Of a stretch of DNA of 64,000 nucleotides, positions 19,209-30,903 are shown piece after piece. Made by a program: the position numbers and the translations under genes. The notes under the pieces were generated by a model that worked only from the letters and a program-made list of their open reading frames with translations, ran no database searches and had not been told where the DNA came from. The DNA lies in assembly GCF_014192275.1 (NCBI RefSeq), contig NZ_JACHXR010000007.1:62001-126000 (forward strand), given 5' to 3'. Positions within the stretch are counted from its first letter, which is position 1, and the number at the start of each line of letters is the position of its first letter. This DNA is from Halomonas stenophila. Lineage in GTDB: Bacteria > Pseudomonadota > Gammaproteobacteria > Pseudomonadales > Halomonadaceae.

Positions 19209-21977
19209 ATGGCCGACACCCCCATCGTACTCGTCGACGGTTCCTCCTACCTCTACCGCGCCTTCCACGCCCTGCCGCCCCTGTCCACCTCGGATGGCCA
19301 GCCCACCGGCGCCATCAAGGGCGTGCTCAACATGCTCAAGCGGCTGATCAAGGACTACCCCGACAGCCCCATGGCGGTGGTCTTCGACGCCCCGGGCAAG
19401 ACCTTTCGCGATGAGCTCTTCGAGCAGTACAAGGCGCAGCGGCCGCCCATGCCGGACGACCTGCGCTCCCAGGTCGCGCCGCTCCACGAGTGCGTGAAGG
19501 CGCTCGGGCTGCCGCTGCTGTGCATCGAGGGCGTGGAGGCCGACGACGTCATCGGCACCCTGGCCAGGCGGGCCACCGAGGCCGGCCGGGACGCGGTGAT
19601 CTCCACCGGCGACAAGGACATGGCCCAGCTGGTCAACGCGCACATCACCCTGGTCAACACCATGAAGGACGAGACCCTGGACGTGGCCGGGGTGAAGGAG
19701 AAGTTCGGCCTGCCGCCGGAGCGGATCATCGACTTCCTGGCGCTGATGGGCGACAAGGTCGACAACATCCCCGGCGTGCAGGGCGTCGGCGAGAAGACCG
19801 CCCTGGGCCTGCTGCAGGGCATGGAGGGCGGCCTCGAGACCATCTATGCCGACCTGGAGAAGATCAAGACGCTGGGCTTTCGCGGCGCCAAGACGCTGCC
19901 CGGGAAGCTCGAGGAGCACCGCGACCAGGCCTTCCTGTCCTTTGAGCTCGCCACCATCAAGACCGACTGCGACCTGCCGGTGGGACTCGATGACCTGGAT
20001 ATCGCCCACCCGGACCGGGAGGCCCTGCTCGAGCTCTACCGACGGCTGGAGTTCAAGGCCTGGCTCTCCGAGCTGCTCGAGGGCAGCGACGAGGGCGTCG
20101 ACGACGTGGCCGGCGGCAGCGCGACCCCGGCAGGCGAAAGCGGCGAGGGCGGCGAACGCGGCAGCGCCGGCCGCCAGGACAGCGTGATCCTCGAGCAGGC
20201 CGAGCTGGACGACTGGCTAGCGCGGCTCGCGGACGCCGAGGCCTTCTGCTTCGACCTGGAGACCACCAGCCTCGACTACATGGAGGCCGAGATCGTCGGC
20301 GTGGGGCTGGCGCTCGAGCCGGGGGAGGCCGCCTACATCCCGCTGGGCCACGACTACCTGGACGCCCCGGCGCAGCTCGATCGCCGGGCGGTGCTCGAGG
20401 CCCTGCGCCCGCTGTGGGCCGATGCCGGCAAGGCCAAGGTCGGCCAGAACCTCAAGTACGATATCTCGGTGCTGGGCCGGCATGGCTACGAGGTCCAAGG
20501 CGCCCTGGACGACACCATGCTCGAGTCCTACGTGCTCGACTCCACCGCCACCCGCCATGACATGGACTCGCTGGCGCTCAAGTACCTGGGCGAGAAGACG
20601 GTGAGCTTCGAGGAGATCGCCGGCAAGGGCGCCAAGCAGCTGACCTTCAACCAGGTCGCCCTGGAACAGGCCGCGCCCTATGCCTGCGAGGACGTCGATA
20701 TCACCCTGCGCCTGCACCGGGAATTGCGTCCCCGGGTCGAGGCCGAGGGGCGCCTGGCCGAGGTCCTCGACACCCTCGAGCGGCCGCTGATCCGGGTGCT
20801 GTCGCGCATGGAGCGGGGCGGCGTGGCGCTCGACGCCGAGCGCCTGCATACCCAGAGTCGCGAGCTCGGCAAGCGGATCGGCGAGCTGGAGGAGAAGGCC
20901 TATGAGCTGGCCGGACGCGAGTTCAACCTCGGCTCGCCCAAGCAGCTCGGCCAGATCCTCTTCGAGGAACAGAAGATCCCGGTGATCAAGAAGACCCCCA
21001 AGGGCGCGCCGTCCACCGCCGAGGCGGTGCTCGAGGAACTGGCGCTGGATTACCCGCTGCCCAAGGTGATCATGGAGCACCGCGGCCTGTCCAAGCTGCG
21101 CTCCACCTATACCGACAAGCTGCCCAGGCTGGTCAACAAGGCCACCGGACGGCTGCACACCAGCTATCACCAGGCGGTCACCGCCACCGGCCGGCTGTCG
21201 TCCTCCGACCCCAACCTGCAGAACATCCCGATCCGCACCGAGGAGGGCCGGCGCATCCGCCAGGCCTTCGTGGCCCGGCCCGGCTATCGCATCGTCGCCG
21301 CCGACTACTCGCAGATCGAGCTGCGCATCATGGCGCACCTGTCCGGCGACAAGGGGCTGCTCGCGGCCTTCGCCGAGGGCCGCGACATCCACGCCGCCAC
21401 CGCCGCCGAGGTGTTCGGCGTGGCACTCGACAAGGTCTCCGGCGAACAGCGCCGCAGCGCCAAGGCGATCAACTTCGGGCTGATCTACGGCATGAGCGCC
21501 TGGGGGCTGGGACGCCAGCTGCACATCGACCGCAACCAGGCGCAGACCTATATCGACCGCTACTTCGACCGCTACCCCGGCGTGGCCCGCTACATGGAAC
21601 GGATTCGTGCTCAAGCGGCCGATGACGGGTTCGTCGAGACGGTGTTCGGCCGGCGCCTCTACCTGCCCGAGATCCACTCCCAGAACCGGGCGCGCCGCCA
21701 GGGTGCCGAGCGGACCGCCATCAACGCCCCCATGCAGGGCACCGCGGCGGACATCATCAAGCGGGCGATGATCGATGTCGACGGCTGGCTGGAGCGCGAG
21801 ACCATCGACGCCATGATGGTCATGCAGGTCCACGACGAGCTGGTCTTCGAGGTCAAGGAAAGCGAGGTCGAGGCCTTCATCGAACGGGTGAAGGGCCATA
21901 TGCAGGCCGCCGCCGAGCTCGACGTGGCGCTGATCGTCGAGGCCGAGAGCGGCGCCAACTGGGACGAGGCGCACTGA
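19209..21977 (+). CDS. polA: DNA polymerase I
   Basis: 922 residues with all three activities. The N-terminal 5'-3' exonuclease ([24 protein letters not shown]) covers roughly residues 1-290. The DnaQ-like 3'-5' exonuclease starts near [14 protein letters not shown], with its acidic residues intact, so proofreading is predicted. The polymerase domain has motif [20 protein letters not shown], motif [15 protein letters not shown] and motif [15 protein letters not shown] 19209 is chosen because [13 protein letters not shown] is the standard N-terminus; the frame extends upstream without homology. Confidence 0.97.
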   Translation: MADTPIVLVDGSSYLYRAFHALPPLSTSDGQPTGAIKGVLNMLKRLIKDYPDSPMAVVFDAPGKTFRDELFEQYKAQRPPMPDDLRSQVAPLHECVKALGLPLLCIEGVEADDVIGTLARRATEAGRDAVISTGDKDMAQLVNAHITLVNTMKDETLDVAGVKEKFGLPPERIIDFLALMGDKVDNIPGVQGVGEKTALGLLQGMEGGLETIYADLEKIKTLGFRGAKTLPGKLEEHRDQAFLSFELATIKTDCDLPVGLDDLDIAHPDREALLELYRRLEFKAWLSELLEGSDEGVDDVAGGSATPAGESGEGGERGSAGRQDSVILEQAELDDWLARLADAEAFCFDLETTSLDYMEAEIVGVGLALEPGEAAYIPLGHDYLDAPAQLDRRAVLEALRPLWADAGKAKVGQNLKYDISVLGRHGYEVQGALDDTMLESYVLDSTATRHDMDSLALKYLGEKTVSFEEIAGKGAKQLTFNQVALEQAAPYACEDVDITLRLHRELRPRVEAEGRLAEVLDTLERPLIRVLSRMERGGVALDAERLHTQSRELGKRIGELEEKAYELAGREFNLGSPKQLGQILFEEQKIPVIKKTPKGAPSTAEAVLEELALDYPLPKVIMEHRGLSKLRSTYTDKLPRLVNKATGRLHTSYHQAVTATGRLSSSDPNLQNIPIRTEEGRRIRQAFVARPGYRIVAADYSQIELRIMAHLSGDKGLLAAFAEGRDIHAATAAEVFGVALDKVSGEQRRSAKAINFGLIYGMSAWGLGRQLHIDRNQAQTYIDRYFDRYPGVARYMERIRAQAADDGFVETVFGRRLYLPEIHSQNRARRQGAERTAINAPMQGTAADIIKRAMIDVDGWLERETIDAMMVMQVHDELVFEVKESEVEAFIERVKGHMQAAAELDVALIVEAESGANWDEAH

Positions 21978-21996
21978 CCCGTCCCCGCCCACGACG

Positions 21997-22020
21997 AGGC
22001 CCGCGCCACGCCGCGGGCCT
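21997..22020. terminator. Bidirectional terminator between polA and the LysR gene
   Basis: AGGCCCGCG (21997-22005) pairs with CGCGGGCCT (22012-22020), followed by TTGT-type sequence for polA. It lies between two convergent stop codons. Confidence 0.75.
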
Positions 22021-22022
22021 TG

Positions 22023-22934
22023 TCATGTTCGGGGCGCCAGCTCCCGGATCGCCACGCTCAGCTCCTCCACCAGGACCTCCACCGCCAGCGGCAGGGTGCG
22101 CCCCGCGGCGCCGCACAGCACCAGCCGCGCGCCGTCGATGCGCGGGTCTCGCAACGGCTTGAACACCAGCTCGCCATGCGCCAGCTCGCGGGCGACGTCG
22201 AGCTCGTTGAGGAAGGCCACCCCCAGCCCCGCCCGCGCCAGCGACTTGATCGCCAGGATCCGGTTGCAGCCTGCCAGCGGCGAGAGCTCGATATCCGACT
22301 GGGCCAGTACCCGCTCCAGGGTCGAGCCGCGGAACATCTCGGCATCCGGCAGGATCGCCGGATAGTCGCGGCAGTCGTCCAGGCGCACACTCGGCCGCTC
22401 GGCCAAGGGGTGGGAGGGGGCGACGACCGCCCCGAAGCCCAGCTCCACCGACTCGATGAAGCGGATCCGAGGCGTCGGGTGCGGGTTCATGCAGATGCCG
22501 ATGTCGGCCTCGCCGGTGGCGACCTCCTCGAGGATGGCCTCGGTCAAACCGGTCCTCAGCGCGAAGCGGACTCGGGGGAAGCGCTCGCCGAAGCGGCCCA
22601 ACAGCCTGGGCAGGACCTCATCGGTCAGCGACTCGACGGTGGCGATGCGCACCTCGGCGCAGCCGGTGCCGCGGATATCGCCGAGGGTCTCCAGCAGGTG
22701 GCGCTCGTCACGCTGCCACTGGCGGATCTGGGCGAGCATCAGCTCGCCCGCCGGGGAGAGCCGCAGGCCGCGTGGCAGCCGCTCGAACAGCGGCACGCCC
22801 AGCTCGTCCTCCAGCTTGAGGATCTGGCGGTTCACCGCCGAGGCGGCGACATGCAGCCGTTCCGCCGCCTTGCGCAGCGAGCCCTGACGGGCCACTTCCT
22901 CGAAGTAGCGCAATCCCGTGAGCAACAGGTGCAT
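22023..22934 (-). CDS. LysR family transcriptional regulator (probable regulator of the nucleobase operon)
   Basis: 303 residues. An N-terminal winged helix-turn-helix (GSLRKAAERLHVAASAVNRQIL) is followed by a periplasmic-binding-like effector domain. ATG 22934 has GGGAG six bases upstream; the ATG at 22952 has none. It is divergent from the NCS2 permease gene, with a clear dyad in the shared 129-base spacer. This is the usual layout of a LysR regulator with its target. The effector is probably a purine or pyrimidine related to the permease and deaminase substrates. Confidence 0.85.
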   Translation of the reverse strand: MHLLLTGLRYFEEVARQGSLRKAAERLHVAASAVNRQILKLEDELGVPLFERLPRGLRLSPAGELMLAQIRQWQRDERHLLETLGDIRGTGCAEVRIATVESLTDEVLPRLLGRFGERFPRVRFALRTGLTEAILEEVATGEADIGICMNPHPTPRIRFIESVELGFGAVVAPSHPLAERPSVRLDDCRDYPAILPDAEMFRGSTLERVLAQSDIELSPLAGCNRILAIKSLARAGLGVAFLNELDVARELAHGELVFKPLRDPRIDGARLVLCGAAGRTLPLAVEVLVEELSVAIRELAPRT

Positions 22935-22956
22935 GGCCGTCTCCCGAGGCATTGCT

Positions 22957-22973
22957 GTTGCTTTTTCAGCAAC
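22957..22973. promoter_or_regulatory. LysR-type binding dyad in divergent promoter
   Basis: GTTGCT (22957-22962) and AGCAAC (22968-22973) are separated by five bases and fit the T-N11-A LysR box. The symmetry extends imperfectly to CATTGCT on one side and GAAATG on the other. It lies 22 bases from the regulator start and about 90 bases from the permease start. Confidence 0.6.
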
Positions 22974-23063
22974 GAAATGAGCGAAACATTATTATGGACC
23001 AGTACGGTTGGGCGACGCTAGCTTGAGACTACCTCCACAACAAAACAAGCGAGGCTCCCTGCC

Positions 23064-24449
23064 ATGTGCACTTCCCACGAGCCACTCGGCTCACGCGAGT
23101 CCCAAGTCGACCCCGTCGACCAGAAGCTGCCGCTACCCTCCATGCTGCTGTACGGCGTGCAGCACGTGCTGGTGATGGCCGCCGCGCCGATCACCGCCGT
23201 CTTCCTGGTCGGCCAGGCGATGGGCTTCGGCAACGACGTCATGGTTGCCCTGATGAGCGCCACCTTCCTGGTCTGCGGCCTGGGCACCCTGCTGCAGTCC
23301 TTCGGCCCCTTCGGCATCGGCGCCCGCCTGCCCTTCGTGCAGGTCCCGGGTGGGGCGCCCCTGGTGATCTTCCTGACCATCGCCCAGGCCACCGACCTGC
23401 AGACGGCCACCGGCGCGGTGATCCTCACCGGGATCTTCTACTTCCTGGCGTTGCCCTTCTTCACCCGGGTGCTGAAGTTCTTCCCGCCCATCATGATCGG
23501 CACCATGCTGCTGCTGGTCGCCATCAACCTGGTGCGCATCTTCGGTGGCCTGATCACCGGCCAGCAGGGCACGCCGGAGTTCGCCAACCTGCCGGCCATC
23601 GCCCTGGCACTGGGCACCATGGCCGCCATCGTGCTCTGCGCCCGGATCTTCACCGGCATGCTGCAGCGCATCGCGGTGATGCTGGGGCTGCTCATCGGTG
23701 CGGCGCTCAGCGCGGCGTTCGGCATCATGGAGTTCGACGGCGTGCTCTCCGGCCCGGTGGTGGCCTTCCCGTCGCTGTTCCCCTTCGGCATGCCCACGTT
23801 CGACCTCTTCGCCTCCCTGCCGCTGATCATCTTCAGCGTGGTGTCGATGACCGAGGCCACCGGCCAGACCATGGCCACCGCCGAGATCGTCGAGAAGCGC
23901 GGCGACTCGCGCGCCCTGGTGCCGCGCAACATCCGCGCCGACGCCCTGGGGTCGCTGATCGGCGGCTGCTTCGGGACCTCGCTGATCATCACCAGCGGCG
24001 AGAACATCGGCATCGTCCGCGCCACCGGGGTGCGGTCGCGCTACGTCACCGTCGCCGCCGGCCTGATCCTGGTGCTGCTCGGCCTGTTCGCCCCGCTCGG
24101 CCGACTGGCGTCGCTGCTGCCCACCGCCGTGGTGGCGGGGACCGCGGTCATCGTCTTCGCCATCATCGGGGTGATGGGCATCAACATCCTGCGCCGGGTC
24201 GACCTCAACGAGCACGGCAACATGTTCACCCTGGCCTCCGCGCTGGCCATGGGCCTGTTGCCCATCCTGGTGCCCGGCTTCTACAGCACCTTCCCCGAGC
24301 ACCTGCAGATCATCCTCGGCAATGGCCTGGCGATGGGCACCCTGACCGCGGTGATCGTCAACCTCCTGTTCCATCACCTCGGCCGCCGTGCGGATGCCCC
24401 CGCGCCCCGGGGCGCCGAGCTCCCCAGCCAAGAGATCAAGGGAAAGTAA
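23064..24449 (+). CDS. NCS2 family nucleobase:cation symporter (uracil/xanthine permease)
   Basis: 461 residues, about 12-14 membrane spans. The NAT signature is seen as ENIGIVRATG and an acidic transport residue lies in SMTEATGQTMATAE. The family imports purines or uracil with H+ or Na+. The gene is followed after a few bases by an amidohydrolase/deaminase gene, so the nucleobase it carries is probably deaminated by that enzyme. ATG 23064 gives a short hydrophilic N-terminus before the first span. Confidence 0.87.
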   Translation: MCTSHEPLGSRESQVDPVDQKLPLPSMLLYGVQHVLVMAAAPITAVFLVGQAMGFGNDVMVALMSATFLVCGLGTLLQSFGPFGIGARLPFVQVPGGAPLVIFLTIAQATDLQTATGAVILTGIFYFLALPFFTRVLKFFPPIMIGTMLLLVAINLVRIFGGLITGQQGTPEFANLPAIALALGTMAAIVLCARIFTGMLQRIAVMLGLLIGAALSAAFGIMEFDGVLSGPVVAFPSLFPFGMPTFDLFASLPLIIFSVVSMTEATGQTMATAEIVEKRGDSRALVPRNIRADALGSLIGGCFGTSLIITSGENIGIVRATGVRSRYVTVAAGLILVLLGLFAPLGRLASLLPTAVVAGTAVIVFAIIGVMGINILRRVDLNEHGNMFTLASALAMGLLPILVPGFYSTFPEHLQIILGNGLAMGTLTAVIVNLLFHHLGRRADAPAPRGAELPSQEIKGK

Positions 24450-24453
24450 TCGT

Positions 24454-25914
24454 ATGACGCCTTCATCACGGACCCGCGCCGGCACGACGCCGGCCCTCAC
24501 CCCGGCGGCCTTCGCCGACGAGACGCTCCTGCTGCTGCCCGAGGAGGTGCTGCTGGAGGGAGGCTGCGCCCGCGACCAGGCGGTGCTGGTGGCGGGCGGC
24601 CGCTTCGCCGAGGTCGGCGACCGCCGGGAGCTGCTCGCCCGTCATCCGCGGCTCACCCCCCTCGAGCTCCCCGGCAAGCTGCTGATGCCGGGGTTCATCG
24701 ACGCCCATCACCACCTGACCCAGTCGCTCGGCAAGTCGCTGGTGTTCGGCGAGCCCTCGGAGATCTTCAAGCGCATCTGGGTGCCGCTGGAGGGCAGCCT
24801 GGACGAGCGGCTGCTGCGTCTCTCGACCAAGCTCGCCGCCCTGGAGGCCTTGCGCGGCGGCTTCACCACCGCCGTGGACGCCGGCACCCGGGCCTCGGCG
24901 GAGCTCGCCGGCATCGCCGGTGCCGCCGAGGAGACCGGCCTGCGCTGCGTGCTGGGCTTCATCTGCAACGACCTGGGCGGCGACCGCCCGGACGGCGGGA
25001 CGATCCGCCGCGCCGCCGAGCGCCACCTGGCGGACTGGGCGGGCCATTCGCTGGTCCATCCGTCGCTGGCGGTGTCGATCCCCGAGGTGGCCAGCGATGC
25101 CATGCTGCGCGACGCCGCGGCGCTCTGCGCCGAGGGCGGGGCCATCTTCCAGACCCACGTCAACGAGCACCTGCAGGCCGTCGAGCGCTCCCTGGTGGCC
25201 CGGGGACAGCGACCGCTGGAGCACCTGCATGCCACCGGCGCCCTGGGCCCGCAGACCCTGGTCGCCCACGCCACCCTGGTGACGCCCTGGGAGCTCAACC
25301 TGCTGCGCGATACCGGCACCGCGGTGGCCTTCAACCCGGTGGCCAGCGCCTGGAAGGGCAACGCCGTGGCGCCGGCCTTGCAGATGGCGGCCCAGGGCAT
25401 CCGCTTCGGGCTGGGCACCGACGGCACACGCAGCGACGCCTTCCGGCTGCTCGATGCCGCCGAGACCAGCCAGCGCCTGGCCTTCGGGCTGGCCAGCGGC
25501 GATTCCTCCTGCGGCGGCGGCTGGCTGTGGCTCGACCACGCCACCCGCGCCGGCGCCGATGCCGCGGGGCTTTCGGGCGTGACCGGGGCGATCGCCCCGG
25601 GGCTCGCCGCCGACTTCCTGCTGGTGGATCTCGAGGTGCCGGAGATGACGCCGTCCTGGGATCGCCCCTGGGAGCTGGTGCGCTACGCCAATCGCGACCA
25701 GATCGACGCCGTCTTCACCAACGGCCGGCTGCGCCTGTGGCAGGGCTGGCCGGCGGACTGGGACGCCCGGGCGCTGCTGCGCGAGGTGCGGGAAGCGGCC
25801 GGCGCCGCGGTGGAGCGCGCACCGATCCAGCGGGTCCATCCGACCTCCACGGCGCATCGCGCCCGCCTCGTCGAATCACGACGGGCCGCGGCGGGGCGGG
25901 CGCCCCATGGGTGA
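24454..25914 (+). CDS. Amidohydrolase-superfamily deaminase (guanine/8-oxoguanine deaminase-like, COG0402)
   Basis: 486 residues. Metal ligands of the TrzA/guanine-deaminase branch are visible: HxH in PGFIDAHHHLTQ, His in FQTHVNEH, His in VAHATLV and Asp in GLGTDGTRSD. These enzymes hydrolytically deaminate purines, pterins or triazines. The gene sits four bases after the NCS2 permease and overlaps the TauE-like gene by eight bases, so it probably acts on the imported nucleobase. The precise substrate cannot be stated. ATG 24454 was taken because upstream in-frame codons lie inside the permease gene. Confidence 0.8.
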   Translation: MTPSSRTRAGTTPALTPAAFADETLLLLPEEVLLEGGCARDQAVLVAGGRFAEVGDRRELLARHPRLTPLELPGKLLMPGFIDAHHHLTQSLGKSLVFGEPSEIFKRIWVPLEGSLDERLLRLSTKLAALEALRGGFTTAVDAGTRASAELAGIAGAAEETGLRCVLGFICNDLGGDRPDGGTIRRAAERHLADWAGHSLVHPSLAVSIPEVASDAMLRDAAALCAEGGAIFQTHVNEHLQAVERSLVARGQRPLEHLHATGALGPQTLVAHATLVTPWELNLLRDTGTAVAFNPVASAWKGNAVAPALQMAAQGIRFGLGTDGTRSDAFRLLDAAETSQRLAFGLASGDSSCGGGWLWLDHATRAGADAAGLSGVTGAIAPGLAADFLLVDLEVPEMTPSWDRPWELVRYANRDQIDAVFTNGRLRLWQGWPADWDARALLREVREAAGAAVERAPIQRVHPTSTAHRARLVESRRAAAGRAPHG

Positions 25915-26620
25915 GCTCGTCGTCTTCACCACCCTGGCCGTGTCCACGGCCGTCGCCGCCTTCATGCAGGGGGCAATCGGCATCGGCTTCGCGCTGATCG
26001 TCGCCCCGGTGATGGGCTTCCTGCGTCCCGACCTGCTGCCGGTCGCCCTGCTGGTGCTGATGCTGCCGCTCAACCTCTACGTGGCGCTGCGCGAGCGTGA
26101 GGCCATCGATTGGCGGGGCACGGCCTGGATCGGGGTGGGTCGCCTGCCGGGGACCTTCCTGGGACTGGGGATCCTGCTGATCATGAGCACCAACGGCCTC
26201 AACCAGCTGATCGGCGCCTCCACGGTGATCGCCGTGCTCGCCGCGCTGTTCGCCCCGGTCTTCCGTCCCCGCGCCGGGGCCTGTGCCTCGGTGGGGCTGG
26301 TCACCGGGGTGACCGAGACCGCCACCGGTGTCGGTGGCCCGCCGCTGGCGCTGCTCTACCAGCACCGTCCGGGGCCGGAGCTGCGTTCGACCATCGCCTG
26401 CTGTTTCCTGGTGGGGGAGCTGGTCTCCCTGGCGATCCTGGCGGCGGCGGGCAAGGTCCAGCCGGACCAGCTGATGTGGTCGCTCTACCTGCTGGTGCCG
26501 CTGCTCGTGGGTAGCGTCGCCAGCCGCGCCATGCACCACCGCCTGGATGCCCGCCGACTGCGTCAGGGGGTCCTGATGTTCGCACTGGTCTCCGGCGTGG
26601 TGCTGATGATCCCGCGCTAG
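25907..26620 (+). CDS. TauE/SafE family membrane exporter
   Basis: 237 residues, about seven to eight predicted membrane spans, with the duplicated small-residue-rich motif of the TauE/SafE (DUF81) family (GAIGIGFALIVAPVMGF, TGVTETATGVGGPPLALL). Known members move sulfite, sulfoacetate or other organic anions. It overlaps the deaminase gene by eight bases and is therefore part of the nucleobase operon, where its cargo is unexplained. Confidence 0.82.
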   Translation: MGELVVFTTLAVSTAVAAFMQGAIGIGFALIVAPVMGFLRPDLLPVALLVLMLPLNLYVALREREAIDWRGTAWIGVGRLPGTFLGLGILLIMSTNGLNQLIGASTVIAVLAALFAPVFRPRAGACASVGLVTGVTETATGVGGPPLALLYQHRPGPELRSTIACCFLVGELVSLAILAAAGKVQPDQLMWSLYLLVPLLVGSVASRAMHHRLDARRLRQGVLMFALVSGVVLMIPR

Positions 26621-26644
26621 CCGGTGCCCCAGGAGCGGAAAACG

Positions 26645-26673
26645 AGAGGCCCGCGGCGCTGCCGCGGGCCTCT
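26645..26673. terminator. Bidirectional terminator between the TauE gene and fbpA
   Basis: AGAGGCCCGCGGC (26645-26657) pairs perfectly with 26661-26673 across a three-base loop; TTG follows. It lies between convergent stop codons. Confidence 0.75.
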
Positions 26674-26693
26674 TGCTATCGACGAATGACTGC

Positions 26694-27722
26694 TTAGCGC
26701 CAGCCGACGCGATCGAAGATCCTCACCGCCTGGGGGTTGTTCTCGCCCAGCTCGCTGACGTTCAGGTCGTCCGTCTTGAAGTCGCCCCAGGAGGCCAGGA
26801 CCTCGTCGAGCTCCACCCCGTCGACGACCGGGAACTCGTGGTTGCCGGCGGCGAAGATCGCCTGGGCCTGGTCGGAGGCCAGGAACTCCAGGAAGCGCAC
26901 GGCGTTCTCCGGATGCGGGGCGCCCTGGACCATGCCGGCGCCGCCGATGTTGACGTGGGCACCGCGGTCGTCCTGGTTCGGGAACAGGATCTGGACCTTC
27001 TCGGCGGCCTCGCGGTCGCCCGCGTTGTCGGAGGTCAGCAGGCGCACGTAGTAGTAGTGGTTGGCCACGGCCAGGTCGCACTCGCCGCTGGCCACGCCGA
27101 GGATCTGGTCGGTGTCGCCGCCCTCGGGCTGGCGCGCGAAGTTGTCGACCACGCCCTGGGCCCACTGCTCGGCGCCTTCCTCGCCGTGATGGGCGATCAT
27201 CGAGGCCAGCAGGGACTGGTTGTAGATGTTGTTCGAGGAGCGGATGCAGACCTCGCCCTCGAAGCGCGGGTCGGCGAGATCCTCGTAGCTGGCGATCTCG
27301 TCGGCGCCGATCGCCTCGGGATTGTAGAAGATGGCCCGCACGCGCTGGCTAAAGCCGAACCACTTGCCCTCGGGGTGGCGCATGGCCTCGGGCAGGCGCT
27401 CGGCCAGCACCTCGGACTCGACCTCGGCGAAGATGCCCTCCTGCTCGGCGCGCCACAGGCGGCCGGCATCCACGGTCATCATCACGTCGGCCGGGCTGGC
27501 CTGCCCCTCGCGGGTGATGCGCTGGATGAGCTGGTCGGAGCCGCCCTCGAGGACGTTGACCTCGATGCCGGTCTCCTCGGTGAAGGCGTCGTAGAGCGCC
27601 TGGTCCGAGTCGTAGTGGCGTGCCGAGTAGATGTTCACCTCGTCGGCCGAGGCCTGGGTGGCGAAGGCCGCACCGGCCAGCAGGGCGGCGAGCGGCAGGG
27701 CGTGACGGCGGTGCTGGATCAT
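26694..27722 (-). CDS. fbpA: Ferric iron ABC transporter, periplasmic iron-binding protein
   Basis: 342 residues with a signal peptide (cut near TQASADEVNIYSARHY). The early VNIYSARHYDSD and the tyrosine cluster in VANHYYYVRLL are the iron-coordinating features of the FbpA/FutA family. It binds Fe3+ in the periplasm for the FbpB/FbpC importer. A Fur-like site lies just upstream. It is separated from the ATPase and permease genes and lies on the strand opposite to the ATPase. Confidence 0.88.
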   Translation of the reverse strand: MIQHRRHALPLAALLAGAAFATQASADEVNIYSARHYDSDQALYDAFTEETGIEVNVLEGGSDQLIQRITREGQASPADVMMTVDAGRLWRAEQEGIFAEVESEVLAERLPEAMRHPEGKWFGFSQRVRAIFYNPEAIGADEIASYEDLADPRFEGEVCIRSSNNIYNQSLLASMIAHHGEEGAEQWAQGVVDNFARQPEGGDTDQILGVASGECDLAVANHYYYVRLLTSDNAGDREAAEKVQILFPNQDDRGAHVNIGGAGMVQGAPHPENAVRFLEFLASDQAQAIFAAGNHEFPVVDGVELDEVLASWGDFKTDDLNVSELGENNPQAVRIFDRVGWR

Positions 27723-27755
27723 CGAGAACCTCGTGGGCGGGGGGCGGAATGCAAT

Positions 27756-27781
27756 CTAGAATGAGAATGCGTTGCATTATG
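27756..27781 (-). promoter_or_regulatory. Fur-like box and -10 element upstream of fbpA
   Basis: On the minus strand the sequence reads ATAATGCAACGCATTCTCATT, which resembles the Fur consensus (repeats of NAT(A/T)AT, with a CATTCTCATT core). It overlaps a CATAAT -10-like hexamer. It is AT-rich against its surroundings and lies about 35-60 bases before the fbpA start. Iron repression of the locus is therefore likely. Confidence 0.5.
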
Positions 27782-27963
27782 TCGAGCCATTGAAGCGCCT
27801 GGCCCGGTCGGCGTCAACTGCGGCGATGGGCGGGGACTGATCTGGGTCAATATCGGGCCCCGCCCGGGGGCACTCGGGAAGGCGAGGATAAAGTGCAACG
27901 TCTTTACGAAGCTTTCGCGTTACCCTGTACGCCCATTTCTCACTCGCCGATCCGATTGTGCCT

Positions 27964-29157
<1,194 letters not shown>

Positions 29158-30850
29158 GGCGGTGGAGGCCTCGGCGAGGCGCTCGTCCGCGGCCAGGTTG
29201 TGGGCCCGCACCGCCAGGGTGTCGAAGTCGAAGGGGCGCAGGATGATGGTCGCCGGCAGCTCCTTCATGACGTCGACGAAGACCAGGATACCGGCGGCCA
29301 GCAGGCTGCCGCGCATGATCGGGGTGTGCACCCGGCGCAGGGTGCCGCCGGCGGTCTGACCCAGGGTGCGGGCCGCAGCGTCCATGCTCGGCGTCACCTT
29401 GCCGAGGCTCGCCTCCAGGGCATTGAAGGACACCGCCAGGAAGCGCACCACGTAGGCGTAGATCAGGATGAAGGCCGAGCCGCTGAAGATCAGCCCGGCG
29501 ATCACCCCGTAGTGCTCGCGCAGCAGGCCGTTGATGGTGTCGTCCAGCCAGGCGAAGGGAATCAGGATGCCCACCGCCACCACCGAGCCGGGCACGGCAT
29601 AGCCCATGGCGGCGATGCGCGTGGCGGTGCGGGTCACCGGCCCCGGATGCAGCCGCGCCCCATAGCTGAGCACCAGCGCCAGGCCCACGGCGACCAGCGC
29701 GGCCAGCGCGGCCAGCACCAGGCTGTTGCCGGCGAACTCCAGGAACCGGGCGCCGAACAGCGAGTCCCCGCCCGTCACCGACAGATAGCCCAGCAGGCCG
29801 CTGGGAATCAAGAAGCCCACCAGCACCGGCGTCAGGCAGGCCAGGCAGGCCGCCAGCGCACGCCCGCCCGTCAGCCGGAACTCGGGGAGCTGCTGGTAGC
29901 GGCCGGTGGTGTGGAAGTAGCGCCGCTTGCCCCGGGACCAGCGCTCCAGCAGCACCAAGACGATCACGAAGGCCAGCAGGCAGGCCGCCAGCTGGGCGGC
30001 GGCGACCTGCTCGCCCATGCCGAACCAGGTGCGGTAGATGCCGGTGGTGAAGGTGTCGACGCCGAAGTACTGCACCGCGCCGAACTCGTTGAGGGTCTCC
30101 ATCAGCGCCAGCGACACGCCGCCGACGATCGCCGGCCGCGCCAGCGGGATCGCCACGCTGGTGAACAGCCGCCAGGGGCCGCGCCCCAGGGTGCGGCCCA
30201 CGTCGAGCACACACACCGACTGCTCCAGGAACGCCGCCCGGGCCAGCATGTAGACATAGGGGTAGAGCACCAGCGTGATCAGGGTCGCGGCGCCGCCCAG
30301 GGAGCGCACGTCGGGGAAGACGTAGTCGCCACGCCCCCAGTCGAAGGTCTCGCGCAGCCAGCTCTGCAGCGGGCCGGCGTACTGCAGGAAGTCGGTGTAG
30401 GCATAGGCGATCACGTAGGTGGGCACCGCCAGCGGCAGCAACAGGGCCCACTCGAACAGCTTGCGTCCGGGAAAGCGGCACATCACCACCAGCCAGGCCG
30501 TGCCGGTGCCGATCACGAAGGTGCCGATGCCCACCGCGACCACCAGGAACAGGGTGTTGGCGAGATAGCGGCCGAGGACCGTGCTGGCCAGGTGCTGCCA
30601 GACGCCGCCGGCCGGCATGATGATATGGGCGAGCACCGTGATCACCGGCAACGCCACGACCAGGGCGATGCCGAGGGTCAGCAGGCTCCAGGCATCGAGG
30701 CGCAGCGGCCACCGGCGAGCGGGCGAGGCGGGCCGACGGCTGGCGGGATGGGACAAGGATGGACTCCTTCCGGTGGCGGGCGTGCACCGGCTGAATGCGA
30801 CGAGAGTGCAGGCGAGAATACTATCAGCTGGCCGGGGAGGCTGCACCGGG

Positions 30851-30892
30851 ACACGACGCCGCCCGCCGCTGGGGCGGCGGGCGGCGTCGTGT
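30851..30892 (-). terminator. Long hairpin at the end of the TRAP transporter operon
   Basis: The 19-base arm 30851-30869 pairs perfectly with 30874-30892 across a TGGG loop. It lies 12 bases past the dctM stop and upstream of fbpB on the same strand, so it insulates the two units. No T-run is evident. Confidence 0.65.
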
Positions 30893-30903
30893 CGTGACTC
30901 GGC

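Noticed and set aside
24466..25857. 463-codon open frame on the minus strand opposite the deaminase
   Set aside because: Shadow; the plus-strand product has all amidohydrolase metal ligands in order.
29200..30897. 565-codon open frame on the plus strand opposite fbpB
   Set aside because: Shadow frame with Gln/Gly/His-rich composition. The minus strand encodes twelve hydrophobic helices and EAA loops.
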